A stretch of 64,000 nt of DNA, taken from contig AAVT01000001.1 of NCBI GenBank assembly GCA_000169075.1, positions 1 through 64,000 of the forward strand. The letters run 5' to 3'. Source of the stretch: a marine gamma proteobacterium HTCC2143. Lineage in GTDB: Bacteria; Pseudomonadota; Gammaproteobacteria; Pseudomonadales; Dasaniaceae. A program made the translations under genes and the position numbers. Shown here in pieces: positions 9,961-19,189 of this stretch. Each line of letters opens with the position of its first letter. Within the stretch, counting starts at the first letter, position 1. Below the pieces are notes generated by a model that did no database searches, had not been told where the DNA came from, and saw only the letters and a list, made by a program, of their open reading frames with translations.

Positions 9961-10044
9961 AACTAGATCATTCTCGTTTTAGTCTTTCTGTCAGCGTATC
10001 TATTTTAGCTGTCTCGACACTGTTCTTCACCAACAGGTGAACAT

Positions 10045-11163
10045 TCACTCTGGTGAAATAAAATCAACAACTTCTAAATCAAAGCCTGAAATAGCGTTAT
10101 ATTTTATCGGCGGCCCCATCAAGCGAATCTTGTTAACACCGACATCTCTGAGTATTTGTGAGCCAAGACCCACTGTCAAATAAACATTCTGACTGCCGTC
10201 AGCGATTGAAATCGGCGCGGGCTTTTTACCCATCGCAATATCGACGCTAGCTAGTGTTTCAGCGACAGTCTCACCCTGAGCAAGCATTACTACAACGCCA
10301 CTACCCTCTTTCGCAACACGCTCAATACAGCGACGAATATTCCAATTGGGAGACGTATCTGGCTGGGTATAAAATAAATCGCGAATGGCTGACACATGAT
10401 GAACTCTTACTAACGTTGCATCATCTTGAGCGACATCGCCTTTCACCAAAGCATGATGAATTTCGCCGGCTAGCAGATCTTTATAGGTATGGAGAGTGAA
10501 CTCACCAAAATCAGTATTTACTAAACCATGACTGATTTTCTCAATGGTGCGCTCATGAACGAGCCGATAGTGAATCAAGTCAGCAATGGTGCCAATTTTC
10601 AAATTATGCTCTATGGCAAACTTTTCCAGTTCGGGTCGTCTTGCCATGGTGCCGTCTTCATTCATGATTTCCACAATGGTTCCAGACGCTTCAAACCCTG
10701 CCATACGGGCCAGATCACAGCCTGCTTCAGTGTGGCCTGCTCGAGTTAACACGCCGCCCGGTTGTGCCATAATGGGGAAAATATGACCGGGCTGAACGAT
10801 ATCCGATGACTGAGCACCCCTAGCAACAGCGGTACGCACAGTGTGCGCTCTGTCAGCGGCAGAAATTCCGGTTGTAACGCCCACCGCAGCTTCTATTGAC
10901 AGGGTAAAATTAGTACCAAATTGGGCGCCATTGGCTCCATCAACCATCAACGGCAAATCAAGCTGGCGACAACGGTCTTCAGTCAAAGTCAGGCAGATTA
11001 ATCCCCTGGCATTTTTTGCCATAAAATTAATATCCTGAGGCCTGACACATTCAGAGGCCATCACCAGGTCGCCTTCATTTTCTCGATCTTCATCATCCAT
11101 CAAGATGACCATTTTCCCGAGTCGAATATCCTGGATCAGCTCTTCTACAGTATTTAACGCCAT
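10045..11163 (-). CDS. ribBA: 3,4-dihydroxy-2-butanone-4-phosphate synthase with degenerate RibA-like domain (RibBA)
   Basis: The N-terminal RibB domain (about 1-200) makes 3,4-dihydroxy-2-butanone 4-phosphate. Catalytic motifs MDDEDRENEGDLVMA and GHTEAGCDLARMAG are intact. The ATG at 11163 gives 372 residues and starts MALNTVEELI. An upstream in-frame TTG (11176-11178) is less likely. The C-terminal half has the GTP cyclohydrolase II fold signature but lacks the three zinc cysteines. Around the expected site it reads VRVHHVSAIRDLF, so cyclohydrolase activity is unlikely. A complete RibA is encoded at 4809-5396. Confidence 0.93.
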   Translation of the reverse strand: MALNTVEELIQDIRLGKMVILMDDEDRENEGDLVMASECVRPQDINFMAKNARGLICLTLTEDRCRQLDLPLMVDGANGAQFGTNFTLSIEAAVGVTTGISAADRAHTVRTAVARGAQSSDIVQPGHIFPIMAQPGGVLTRAGHTEAGCDLARMAGFEASGTIVEIMNEDGTMARRPELEKFAIEHNLKIGTIADLIHYRLVHERTIEKISHGLVNTDFGEFTLHTYKDLLAGEIHHALVKGDVAQDDATLVRVHHVSAIRDLFYTQPDTSPNWNIRRCIERVAKEGSGVVVMLAQGETVAETLASVDIAMGKKPAPISIADGSQNVYLTVGLGSQILRDVGVNKIRLMGPPIKYNAISGFDLEVVDFISPE

Positions 11164-11219
11164 GTTCTTATACCCCAATTAATCCGTTTGGACAGCGACC
11201 ACAGGATGGCCACGTTCCG

Positions 11220-12332
11220 CTATTTTCTCACCGGTCGCGAGTCGATGCGCCAGTCTTCGCCAATCGGTTCAATGCTATCAATCTGCAACCTCTGCTGTTC
11301 TGCCATGGTCGCTAACGGCAGCTGCAACAGAGGCCGCGCAGTGTTTCCAAGCAATGTTGGCGCCATATAAACCGTGTAATGATCAACCAAACCCGCTTCG
11401 GCCAATGCCCCTGACAAGGTAGCACCCGCTTCAACCAAAATTTCGTTAACGCTCATCTCTGCCAAGAACTGCAGCACGTTATCTAAATCTACCTGCCCAT
11501 TTTTATTACCACAATGGACAACTTCCGCCCCCATGGCGACCAACGCCTGCTCGGCAACCGAATTCTCTACCGCTGTCATTATTATCAACCGACCCGGCTG
11601 CGACAGTATTTTTGCTGTCGTTGGCAACCTCAAGTTAGAATCCAATACCACTCGCACCGGCTGCTGCTCTGCCGCTTCTTTGGCTAACCCAGCCTCCAAG
11701 CCCAACTCATCGGCCCGGACTGTCAAAGAAGCATCGTCCGCAATAATCGTATTGACCCCAGACATGACTACGCAGCTTCGGGCACGGAGTTGTTGTACGT
11801 CGCTTCGAGCCCTCTTCCCTGTGATCCACTGACTTTCACCCGACGCCATCGCAGTTCGGCCATCAAGGCTCATTGCCAGTTTTACTCGAACCCAAGGCAG
11901 GCCCAACTCCATTCGTTTGATATAACCAGGATTCAATTGTCGAGCTTGTGACGCCAACAATCCAAGCTCTACAACGATACCTGCTTGCTCAAGTTTTGCT
12001 ATCCCGCTGCCTGCCACCAACGGATTGGGATCGGCCATCGCAACAACAACTCTTGCGACATTTGCAGTGATTAGTGCATCACTGCAGGGAGGCGTTCGCC
12101 CCGTGTGACTGCATGGCTCGAGGGTCACATAGACGGTCGCATCTTCGACATTACCAGCATCGGCTATGGCATTAACTTCAGCATGAGCCTGCCCGGTACG
12201 AACGTGATAGCCGCGACCAATAATTTGCCCATTTCGAACGATAATGCAGCCAACACGAGGATTCGGCGAGGCAGTGTACAAACCCTTTTCGGCCAGATCG
12301 ATAGCCAATTGCATATAATCCGCATCATTCAT
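11220..12332 (-). CDS. ribD: Bifunctional diaminohydroxyphosphoribosylaminopyrimidine deaminase / 5-amino-6-(5-phosphoribosylamino)uracil reductase
   Basis: Carries out deamination and reduction in riboflavin synthesis. The ATG at 12332 gives 370 residues starting MNDADYMQLAIDLAEKG. An in-frame GTG at 12362 would overlap nrdR. The deaminase domain (about 1-145) has the zinc motif HAEVNAI and VTLEPCSHTGRTPPC. The reductase domain follows (WVRVKLAMSLDGRTA; ILVEAGATLSGAL). It lies downstream of nrdR and 56 nt upstream of ribBA. In pseudomonads the riboflavin synthase gene normally sits in this gap; here it is absent. Confidence 0.94.
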   Translation of the reverse strand: MNDADYMQLAIDLAEKGLYTASPNPRVGCIIVRNGQIIGRGYHVRTGQAHAEVNAIADAGNVEDATVYVTLEPCSHTGRTPPCSDALITANVARVVVAMADPNPLVAGSGIAKLEQAGIVVELGLLASQARQLNPGYIKRMELGLPWVRVKLAMSLDGRTAMASGESQWITGKRARSDVQQLRARSCVVMSGVNTIIADDASLTVRADELGLEAGLAKEAAEQQPVRVVLDSNLRLPTTAKILSQPGRLIIMTAVENSVAEQALVAMGAEVVHCGNKNGQVDLDNVLQFLAEMSVNEILVEAGATLSGALAEAGLVDHYTVYMAPTLLGNTARPLLQLPLATMAEQQRLQIDSIEPIGEDWRIDSRPVRK

Positions 12333-12351
12333 AACCGCGACCCATACCCAC

Positions 12352-12828
12352 TCAGTCGACACTGCCAGTCTGGTCTGGCTCTTCCGCCAAGCGATCTATC
12401 TCCTGACGGAATTCATTCAGATCTTTGAAATCTCGGTAAACCGACGCGAAGCGAACATAGGCAACCTGATCAAGCTTTTTGAGGTTATCCATAACCAACT
12501 CTCCCACCACCAGCGACTCTATTTCTCGCTCTCCAGTCGCCTGCAAAGCATGCTCGATCTGACTGACAACAGTTTCTATTTTCTCGATACTAACCGGCCG
12601 CTTTTCCAGTGCACGCAACAACCCCGCTCGCATTTTTTCCTCATCAAACGGTTCCCTGTTACCGTTTTGCTTGATGATTCTGGGCATTAGAAGCTCGGCG
12701 GTTTCGTAGCTGGTGAATCGTTCAGCGCAGGCCGTACATTCTCGACGCCGCCGCACCTGACCCCCTTCTGCCACCAACCGAGAGTCGATAACTTTAGTAT
12801 CGTCGTGGGAACAAAAGGGACAGCGCAT
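12352..12828 (-). CDS. nrdR: Transcriptional repressor NrdR
   Basis: ATP-cone repressor of ribonucleotide reductase genes. It has 158 residues. The N-terminal zinc ribbon has C3 and C6 ([17 protein letters not shown]) and the later pair in [14 protein letters not shown]. The ATP-cone follows ([21 protein letters not shown]). It is the first gene of the rib string and precedes ribD with 19 nt between the nrdR stop and the ribD ATG. Confidence 0.96.
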   Translation of the reverse strand: MRCPFCSHDDTKVIDSRLVAEGGQVRRRRECTACAERFTSYETAELLMPRIIKQNGNREPFDEEKMRAGLLRALEKRPVSIEKIETVVSQIEHALQATGEREIESLVVGELVMDNLKKLDQVAYVRFASVYRDFKDLNEFRQEIDRLAEEPDQTGSVD

Positions 12829-12916
12829 GTCATTGACCTTATTGAAATAAAAGCGGATGGCATTGTAGCAGCTTTAACCCTCCGGACGTCAGACGCCCGG
12901 CGAGCTCAGTATCAGA

Positions 12917-14179
12917 CTATTTATACACGGGGAAACGACTGCAAATATCAAGCACCTTGGCTTTTACCTGAGGAATAACCGTTTCACTATTCCCGCTTTC
13001 CAATGATTCCAGCACATCACACATCCAGTGGGTCAACTCGCGAGTTTCATCTTCTTTAAAGCCCCGGGTAGTAATAGCGGGCGTGCCAACGCGCAGGCCA
13101 GAGGTGACAAAAGGTGAGCGAGGATCGTTGGGCACGGCATTTTTATTGACGGTAATAAATGCATCACCCAGTGCGGCATCGGCATCTTTGCCGGTATATT
13201 CTTTACCGATCAGATCAACCAACATCAAGTGGTTATAGGTGCCACCTGAGACAATTTTTATACCGCGCGCGATAAAGGTCTCAGCCATCACTTTGGCATT
13301 AGTAATAACCTGCTGCTGATACTCTTTGAACTCTGCGGTGGCCGCCTCTTTAAAACTTACCGCTTTAGCAGCAATCACATGCATCAGCGGCCCGCCCTGG
13401 CCTCCCGGAAATACCGCTGAGTTAAATTTCTTTTCCAACGCTTCATTGTGCTTAGCTAAAATGATACCGCCACGAGGGCCACGCAGTGTTTTATGGGTGG
13501 TCGATGTAACGACGTCGGCAAAAGGCACTGGATTAGGGTATAAACCCGCGGCAACGAGCCCGGCAATATGAGCCATATCCACCAACAAGTAAGCACCAAC
13601 TTTATCAGCTATCTCGCGAAACTTAGCCCAATCGACAATACCCGAATAAGCGGAAAAGCCGGCTACAATCATTTTTGGCTTGTGCTCCAGCGCCAATGCT
13701 TCAACTTGCTCATAGTCAATAATGCCCGTCTCAGCGTTCAGCCCATATTGGACAGCATTGTATACCTTACCGGAAAAATTAGGCTTGGCTCCGTGGGTTA
13801 AATGGCCACCCGCATCGAGACTCATACCCAAAACCGTATCACCCGCCTCCAGCAAAGCCAGATAGACTGCCGAGTTAGCCTGAGAACCGGAATGCGGTTG
13901 CACGTTGGCATAATCTGCTCCAAACAAGGTCTTTGCGCGCTCGATAGCTAACACTTCGGCTTTATCAACAAACTCGCAACCGCCGTAGTAACGCTTGCCA
14001 GGATAGCCCTCTGCGTATTTATTAGTCATGGAGCTACCCTGAGCTTCCATCACCCGCGGACTGGCATAGTTTTCTGACGCGATTAGTTCAATATGCTGTT
14101 CTTGGCGCTGATTTTCCTGCTGGATAGCTGAAAAAATTTCGTTATCAAAATCTTCAATTTGCATATCTTTAGTAAACAT
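12917..14179 (-). CDS. glyA: Serine hydroxymethyltransferase
   Basis: PLP enzyme interconverting serine and glycine, the main source of one-carbon units. The ATG at 14179 gives 420 residues, matching the usual 417-420. An 18-codon in-frame extension upstream is not conserved. CAGGGGTT precedes the chosen start. The PLP lysine motif [12 protein letters not shown] and the [14 protein letters not shown] and GGHLTHG stretches are present. It is separated from nrdR by 88 nt and divergent from ettA. Confidence 0.96.
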   Translation of the reverse strand: MFTKDMQIEDFDNEIFSAIQQENQRQEQHIELIASENYASPRVMEAQGSSMTNKYAEGYPGKRYYGGCEFVDKAEVLAIERAKTLFGADYANVQPHSGSQANSAVYLALLEAGDTVLGMSLDAGGHLTHGAKPNFSGKVYNAVQYGLNAETGIIDYEQVEALALEHKPKMIVAGFSAYSGIVDWAKFREIADKVGAYLLVDMAHIAGLVAAGLYPNPVPFADVVTSTTHKTLRGPRGGIILAKHNEALEKKFNSAVFPGGQGGPLMHVIAAKAVSFKEAATAEFKEYQQQVITNAKVMAETFIARGIKIVSGGTYNHLMLVDLIGKEYTGKDADAALGDAFITVNKNAVPNDPRSPFVTSGLRVGTPAITTRGFKEDETRELTHWMCDVLESLESGNSETVIPQVKAKVLDICSRFPVYK

Positions 14180-14397
14180 TGGTAACCCCTGTAAAAACGC
14201 GTAACGGACATGGCTTTTAGGAAAGGCGCGCATTGTACATTATTGGGCCATTTTAGGCAGCAACCGAGGACGAAAAAAACGCACAATTAGTTAGACATGA
14301 CTTTAGACAGCCTTGATCTATAGCGTGGTATTGAGTACCGTGCATAAAAATCCCCTGCCGACCTTTAGCATCAATTTACTCACAGGACGCTTCTTTA

Positions 14398-16059
14398 ATG
14401 GCGCAATACGTATACACCATGAATCAGGTGGGCAAAGTTGTCCCACCAAAACGTCAAATCCTGAAAGATATCTCGCTATCTTTCTTCCCCGGCGCAAAGA
14501 TTGGCGTTCTTGGGTTAAACGGTTCCGGCAAGTCAACGCTACTGAGAATCATGGCCGGTCTCGATACAGAATTCGATGGCGAAGCGCGACCACAGGCCGG
14601 CATTAACGTTGGCTACCTTTCACAGGAACCAGAACTGGACCCCAACAAGGATGTTCGAGGTAACGTTGAAGACGGTCTTGGCGACGTCGTTGATGCTCAG
14701 GGCGAACTGGACAAAGTTTACGCGGCTTACGCCGAACCGGATGCTGACTTTGATGCACTGGCAAAACGCCAACAGGAACTAGAAAACATTATTCAGGCAG
14801 CAGATTCGCAAAACCTCGACCACAAACTAGAAGTTGCCGCTGATGCGCTCCGCCTGCCACCTTGGGACGCAGATGTCACAAAATTGTCTGGCGGCGAGCG
14901 TCGACGAGTTGCCCTGTGCCGCCTGCTCTTGTCAAACCCCGACATGCTGCTGCTAGACGAACCAACCAACCACCTGGATGCAGAATCGGTACATTGGCTA
15001 GAGCAGTTTTTATGTGAGTATCCTGGCACGGTGGTGGCAATCACCCACGACCGTTATTTTTTGGACAACGCTGCGGGCTGGATTTTGGAACTGGATCGAG
15101 GCAGAGGCATCCCCTATGAAGGCAATTACACCGCTTGGCTGGAGCAGAAAGAACAGCGGCTTGAGCGCGAAGCAAAACAGGAAGCCTCTCATCAAAAGAC
15201 GGTGAAGTCTGAATTAGACTGGGTTCGACAAAACCCAAAGGGCAGGCAAGCAAAAAACAAAGCCCGACTTTCCCGCTTCGAAGAACTGCAGTCGCAGGAA
15301 TTTCAAAGTCGCGCAGAGACCAATGAAATTTACATTCCGCCAGGTCAACGTCTGGGCGACAAAGTTATTGACGTGAATGCTGTCAGCAAGTCTTTTGGTA
15401 ACGACGTTCTGTACGAGAACCTCAGTTTTAGTGTCCCAAAAGGAGCTATAGTCGGCGTTATCGGCGGTAACGGCGCCGGTAAATCAACTCTGTTCAAAAT
15501 TATTGCCGGTATGGAGCAAGCTGACAACGGCACAGTTGAACTAGGTGACACCGTCGATTTAGTCTATGTCGAGCAGTTACGTGACGCACTGGACGACAAG
15601 AAAACCGTCTGGGAAGCAATTTCTGAAGGCAATGACCTATTGACCATTGGCGGCTATGAAATTTCATCCCGCGCTTATATCGGCCGCTTTAATTTTAAGG
15701 GCTCAGACCAGCAAAAGCGCGTTGGCGAGCTATCCGGGGGCGAGCGCGGACGGTTGCAACTGGCCGCCACACTCAAACAGGGTGGCAATGTATTACTGCT
15801 GGATGAGCCATCCAATGACCTGGATGTAGAAACACTGCGGGCATTGGAAGAAGCGCTGTTGATTTTTCCGGGTTCAGCAATGGTTATCTCTCACGACCGC
15901 TGGTTTCTCGATCGTATTTGCACGCACATTTTGGCTTATGAAGATGACGGCAGCGTGATGTTTTTTGAAGGCAACTACACGGACTACCACAAAGATCTAG
16001 TCAGCCGAAAAGGCGAAAATGCACTGCCACACCGTGTTCGCTATAAAAAGCTTCAATAA
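14398..16059 (+). CDS. ettA: Energy-dependent translational throttle protein EttA (ABC-F)
   Basis: Ribosome-associated ABC-F ATPase that gates early elongation according to energy status. It has 553 residues, very close to E. coli EttA. There are two ATPase domains: Walker A GLNGSGKST with signature LSGGERRRVALCRLLL in the first, and GGNGAGKST with LSGGERGRLQLAATL in the second. The arm/linker region between them is rich in Glu, Lys and Arg (SELDWVRQNPKGRQAKNKAR). No transmembrane segments. It stands as a single transcription unit ending in a terminator. Confidence 0.95.
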   Translation: MAQYVYTMNQVGKVVPPKRQILKDISLSFFPGAKIGVLGLNGSGKSTLLRIMAGLDTEFDGEARPQAGINVGYLSQEPELDPNKDVRGNVEDGLGDVVDAQGELDKVYAAYAEPDADFDALAKRQQELENIIQAADSQNLDHKLEVAADALRLPPWDADVTKLSGGERRRVALCRLLLSNPDMLLLDEPTNHLDAESVHWLEQFLCEYPGTVVAITHDRYFLDNAAGWILELDRGRGIPYEGNYTAWLEQKEQRLEREAKQEASHQKTVKSELDWVRQNPKGRQAKNKARLSRFEELQSQEFQSRAETNEIYIPPGQRLGDKVIDVNAVSKSFGNDVLYENLSFSVPKGAIVGVIGGNGAGKSTLFKIIAGMEQADNGTVELGDTVDLVYVEQLRDALDDKKTVWEAISEGNDLLTIGGYEISSRAYIGRFNFKGSDQQKRVGELSGGERGRLQLAATLKQGGNVLLLDEPSNDLDVETLRALEEALLIFPGSAMVISHDRWFLDRICTHILAYEDDGSVMFFEGNYTDYHKDLVSRKGENALPHRVRYKKLQ

Positions 16060-16130
16060 GTCGACAGGCGTTTTAACCACAGCACAGTGACCGCTAGCAG
16101 GCGTCTTGCAAGAGCACCAATGACGAGCAA

Positions 16131-16210
16131 GAAAAAGAAGCCCCTCGGCGCCCTAGAAGGCAGGCGCCGGGTCGACCGTCAATGACAGACCTGCAACCCT
16201 AGGGGTTTTT
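16131..16210. terminator. Bidirectional intrinsic terminator between ettA and maeB
   Basis: CCCCT (16141-16145) pairs with AGGGG (16201-16205), followed by T5 on the plus strand. On the minus strand the same closing stem runs into CTTCTTTTTC. Inside it, CGGCGCC (16146-16152) pairs with GGCGCCG (16163-16169). It sits between the convergent ettA and maeB, so it can serve both. Confidence 0.7.
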
Positions 16211-16317
16211 ATTACTCGGAAATAGCGGGACTTTTCTTTGGCGCACAGCTACTAGGCAGCTATCCCCACAGCCTCTTAAGCCGACCACAAGTCGCCTGTC
16301 ATCTTCACGGGGAGCGC

Positions 16318-17580
16318 TTATACGTCGGCAGGTGTTTTGAGCGGATAGTTGCTGGGATAGCCCAATTTAGCGACGCCCGAATCAATCGCAGCCTTTGCAA
16401 CCGCCGCCGATACTTTACCCAACAGACGCTCGTCTACCGGTTTAGGGATAATGTAACCCGAGCCATATTCCAGCGATTCAACACCGCAGGCATCTAAAAC
16501 GACTTGAGGTACAGGCTCTTTGGCCAGTTCGCGCAGCGCATTTACCGCAGCCACTTTCATGGCTTCATTAATACACGTCGCTCGCACGTCTAGGGCACCG
16601 CGAAAAATAAAGGGAAACCCTAAGACATTATTCACCTGATTCGGATAGTCAGAGCGACCGGTCGCCATAATCAAATCATCTCGAGTAGCATTGGCAATTT
16701 CGGGGCTAATCTCGGGGTCAGGATTAGAGCAGGCAAAAACCACCGGGTTTGGAGCCATCGTTTTCAACAAATCTGGGCTTAACAAATTAGCCCCTGACAA
16801 ACCCACAAATACATCAGCGTCTTTCATAGCGTCCGCTAGAGTACGATTTTTAGTGCTATGAGCAAACTCTTCTTTGAACTCATTAAGCCCCTCTCGACCG
16901 GTGTAGATGACACCTCGCCGGTCAAGCATAGTGATATTGTCTTTTGCCGCACCCATGCCTCTCAGCAAACGCATACAGGCGACAGCAGCTGAGCCAGCGC
17001 CCAAACAAACTATTCTTGCGGTTTCTAGCTTTTTCCCCTGAATGTCGAGAGCATTGAGCATTCCCGCTGCCGTCACAATTGCGGTACCGTGCTGGTCATC
17101 GTGAAAGACCGGAACGTTGCATCGCTCAATCAACGCAGCCTCAATACCAAAGCACTCTGGAGCCTTAATATCTTCTAGATTAATGCCACCAAAAGTATCG
17201 GCAATACGCGCCACGGTATCAATAAATTCCGTCGGATCTGCGGTATCGACTTCAATATCAATTGAATTTATGCCGGCAAAGCGCTTGAATAGCAAGGCCT
17301 TGCCTTCCATCACCGGTTTACTTGCCAATGCTCCTAAATCACCAAGACCGAGAATAGCTGTGCCATTAGAAATAACCGCAACCAGATTACCTTTAACGGT
17401 ATAATCGTAAGCGCGCTCGGGATTCTCGGCAATTGCCAGCACTGGCTCAGCAACGCCCGGACTGTAGGCCAACGCCAAATCGCTTTGAGTAGCAGCTGCC
17501 GTACTCAATTCAACAGAAATTTTCCCCGGCTTAGGTTGTGAGTGATAATCCAGAGCGGCTTGCTTGAAATCTGTAGACAT
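16318..17580 (-). CDS. maeB: NADP-type malic enzyme, short form without phosphotransacetylase domain
   Basis: Oxidative decarboxylation of malate to pyruvate. It has 420 residues, matching the short bacterial malic enzymes; MaeB proteins with a C-terminal PTA domain are about 760. The malic domain shows AYSPGVAEP and the catalytic ECFGIEAALIE and FHDDQHGTAIV. The Rossmann motif is CLGAGSAAVACMRLL and a late signature is VFACSNPDPE. It stands alone, convergent with ettA. Confidence 0.92.
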   Translation of the reverse strand: MSTDFKQAALDYHSQPKPGKISVELSTAAATQSDLALAYSPGVAEPVLAIAENPERAYDYTVKGNLVAVISNGTAILGLGDLGALASKPVMEGKALLFKRFAGINSIDIEVDTADPTEFIDTVARIADTFGGINLEDIKAPECFGIEAALIERCNVPVFHDDQHGTAIVTAAGMLNALDIQGKKLETARIVCLGAGSAAVACMRLLRGMGAAKDNITMLDRRGVIYTGREGLNEFKEEFAHSTKNRTLADAMKDADVFVGLSGANLLSPDLLKTMAPNPVVFACSNPDPEISPEIANATRDDLIMATGRSDYPNQVNNVLGFPFIFRGALDVRATCINEAMKVAAVNALRELAKEPVPQVVLDACGVESLEYGSGYIIPKPVDERLLGKVSAAVAKAAIDSGVAKLGYPSNYPLKTPADV

Positions 17581-17833
17581 CTGACTATCCCAACTTGGCC
17601 CATCAATAAGGGCCTTTCTTTTTATTTAAAAAACGGATCAAGGGGGCCGAAGAGTATAGAAAATCATGCCCGCCCACAAGCTACTTTTTTGCTCTGCAAC
17701 AGTTCGAATCGCAAAGTAACAGACCGGATTAACATCACCATTAGCAATAAATGCAGGCCGTTATTTGTGCAATTAACCGTAGGACTCCAGCTGACAGTGT
17801 ACTAACGATGTAAGCCACTTCCAATCGACACAG

Positions 17834-18664
17834 TCACTCGCGAACAATCGACTCCAACATTGCAGGGTGACGCAGATTGATCATAAACGGCGGATAGCCT
17901 TTGTTTTTTACCCCGCCGGAGTGACTACGATCGATCACCCAGCCACGAATAGTCAATGTCTGATGCAGCCAACGATGAGGGTCAACCTCGTCAAAATAGA
18001 CCAAATCACGATCCTGTAACCGAATAGCCAGATCACCCATGTGCAACCACCAGCCGGTATTGCTGCGATTGACGGATTGCACAACACCTTGCATTCGCTG
18101 AAAACCTGAATCTGCTGAGCTTAGCGGCCGTACCGGTTTGGGCACGTATTCTGAGTGCGACCAGACACCCAGCGACTGCTTGCGAGCCACAGCTTCCAAC
18201 TGCCGCAAACACTGCCAATAGCGATCATTCGGCGGTATTGCAAGGTGCCACGCTAGCCCGCTGGCAATTAAATACTCCGCAAGACTGATGCCATCATATC
18301 TAAAGACATGGGCAAGTAGGCGCCCGTAGCGGTCTGCTGAATCCTGACCAATTTGTAGGCCAACTGGGGCACCCCGCTGGAAAAAAGTCGTCACAGCCGT
18401 CTTTGCCTCGGAGCCGAGCGGCTGTCCAGCCTTGCCACCGTAACCCAATTCAGGCGTATTAGCCCCAATAACGCGGACTTTACGCCCATCAGACAGTAGC
18501 AAGGTATCACCATCGACTACCGCTTCCAACTGAACCCATGTTAGCGGTTCGCTAGCGGGACAGTTTGCCGTGGCAGCAGTGTTATGGGCACCTAAACACC
18601 AACAGATGACGGCAGATACAAAAACGCCCAACCTCTTCAGGCTGGGCGTCTTGGTTGATCTCAC
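17834..18664 (-). CDS. Secreted thermonuclease-family (SNase-like) protein
   Basis: Staphylococcal-nuclease-fold phosphodiesterase, probably exported. The SNase core shows VDGDTLLLSDGRKVRVIGA, NTPELGYG, the catalytic-type Glu in LGSEAK, and DRYGRLLAHV. The start is uncertain. The frame runs back into rpmE, so it must begin after 18699. The GTG at 18662-18664 gives 276 residues with a basic N-terminus and a hydrophobic stretch (LGVFVSAVICWCLG) that could be a signal peptide. A TTG ten codons further in is an alternative. The rpmE terminator hairpin lies within this N-terminal segment. A C-terminal region of about 90 residues beyond the nuclease core is unassigned. Confidence 0.78.
   Translation of the reverse strand: MRSTKTPSLKRLGVFVSAVICWCLGAHNTAATANCPASEPLTWVQLEAVVDGDTLLLSDGRKVRVIGANTPELGYGGKAGQPLGSEAKTAVTTFFQRGAPVGLQIGQDSADRYGRLLAHVFRYDGISLAEYLIASGLAWHLAIPPNDRYWQCLRQLEAVARKQSLGVWSHSEYVPKPVRPLSSADSGFQRMQGVVQSVNRSNTGWWLHMGDLAIRLQDRDLVYFDEVDPHRWLHQTLTIRGWVIDRSHSGGVKNKGYPPFMINLRHPAMLESIVRE
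18620..18648 (-). terminator. Intrinsic terminator of rpmE
   Basis: On the minus strand a 9-bp stem (CGCCCAGCC pairing with GGTTGGGCG, one G-T wobble) closes a 6-nt loop and is followed by T5. It begins about 50 nt after the rpmE stop and overlaps the start region of the thermonuclease gene. Confidence 0.85.
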
Positions 18665-18698
18665 GACTGCAAGCTCGCTTTGATCGCGAAGCTGTTTA

Positions 18699-18914
18699 TT
18701 ACGCTTTGCTGCTGCGATTGCCGAACCGCTTGTTGAAACGATCAACGCGGCCACCGGAATCCAACATTTTTTGCTTACCGGTATAAAACGGGTGACAGGC
18801 AGAGCATACATCTAAGTGCATATCTTTCCCCAACGTAGAGCGGGTCTTCACCTGGTTGCCACAGCTGCATGTTGCTGTCATTTCTTCGTACTTGGGATGA
18901 ATGTCATTTTGCAT
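18699..18914 (-). CDS. rpmE: 50S ribosomal protein L31, zinc-binding form
   Basis: Large-subunit protein bridging to the 30S head. It has 71 residues from the ATG at 18914, preceded by AAAGGAT. Zinc ligands are C16, C18, C37 and C40 (TCSCGNQ...[14 protein letters not shown]), so this is the C+ type rather than the zinc-independent paralogue. The C-terminus [12 protein letters not shown] is typical. It is divergent from priA. Confidence 0.96.
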   Translation of the reverse strand: MQNDIHPKYEEMTATCSCGNQVKTRSTLGKDMHLDVCSACHPFYTGKQKMLDSGGRVDRFNKRFGNRSSKA

Positions 18915-19189
18915 GGTTATATCCTTTCGTTTAATGCCCCGCCGCCAAATCCGGCTTATTGGCTTCCTTCCTAGAAGCAGCTGGTCTGGTACGGAGTTAG
19001 AATTCAACCGCTTACTAGGCTTGAGCCCTGCAAATGGCTGACTAAAAATCAGGCGATGAATAATACCAGAGAGTAAACCAATTGCAATGGCCGCTGCTAC
19101 AAATGACAACGATAAACGTGCTACATTAGCGCTTGATCAATTCTACTCATCCCAATCCGTCACCATCAATAGATAGATAGATAATTTTC

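Noticed and set aside
10045..10500. Functional GTP cyclohydrolase II in the C-terminal half of RibBA
   Set aside because: The zinc cysteines are missing; the fold remains but activity is unlikely.
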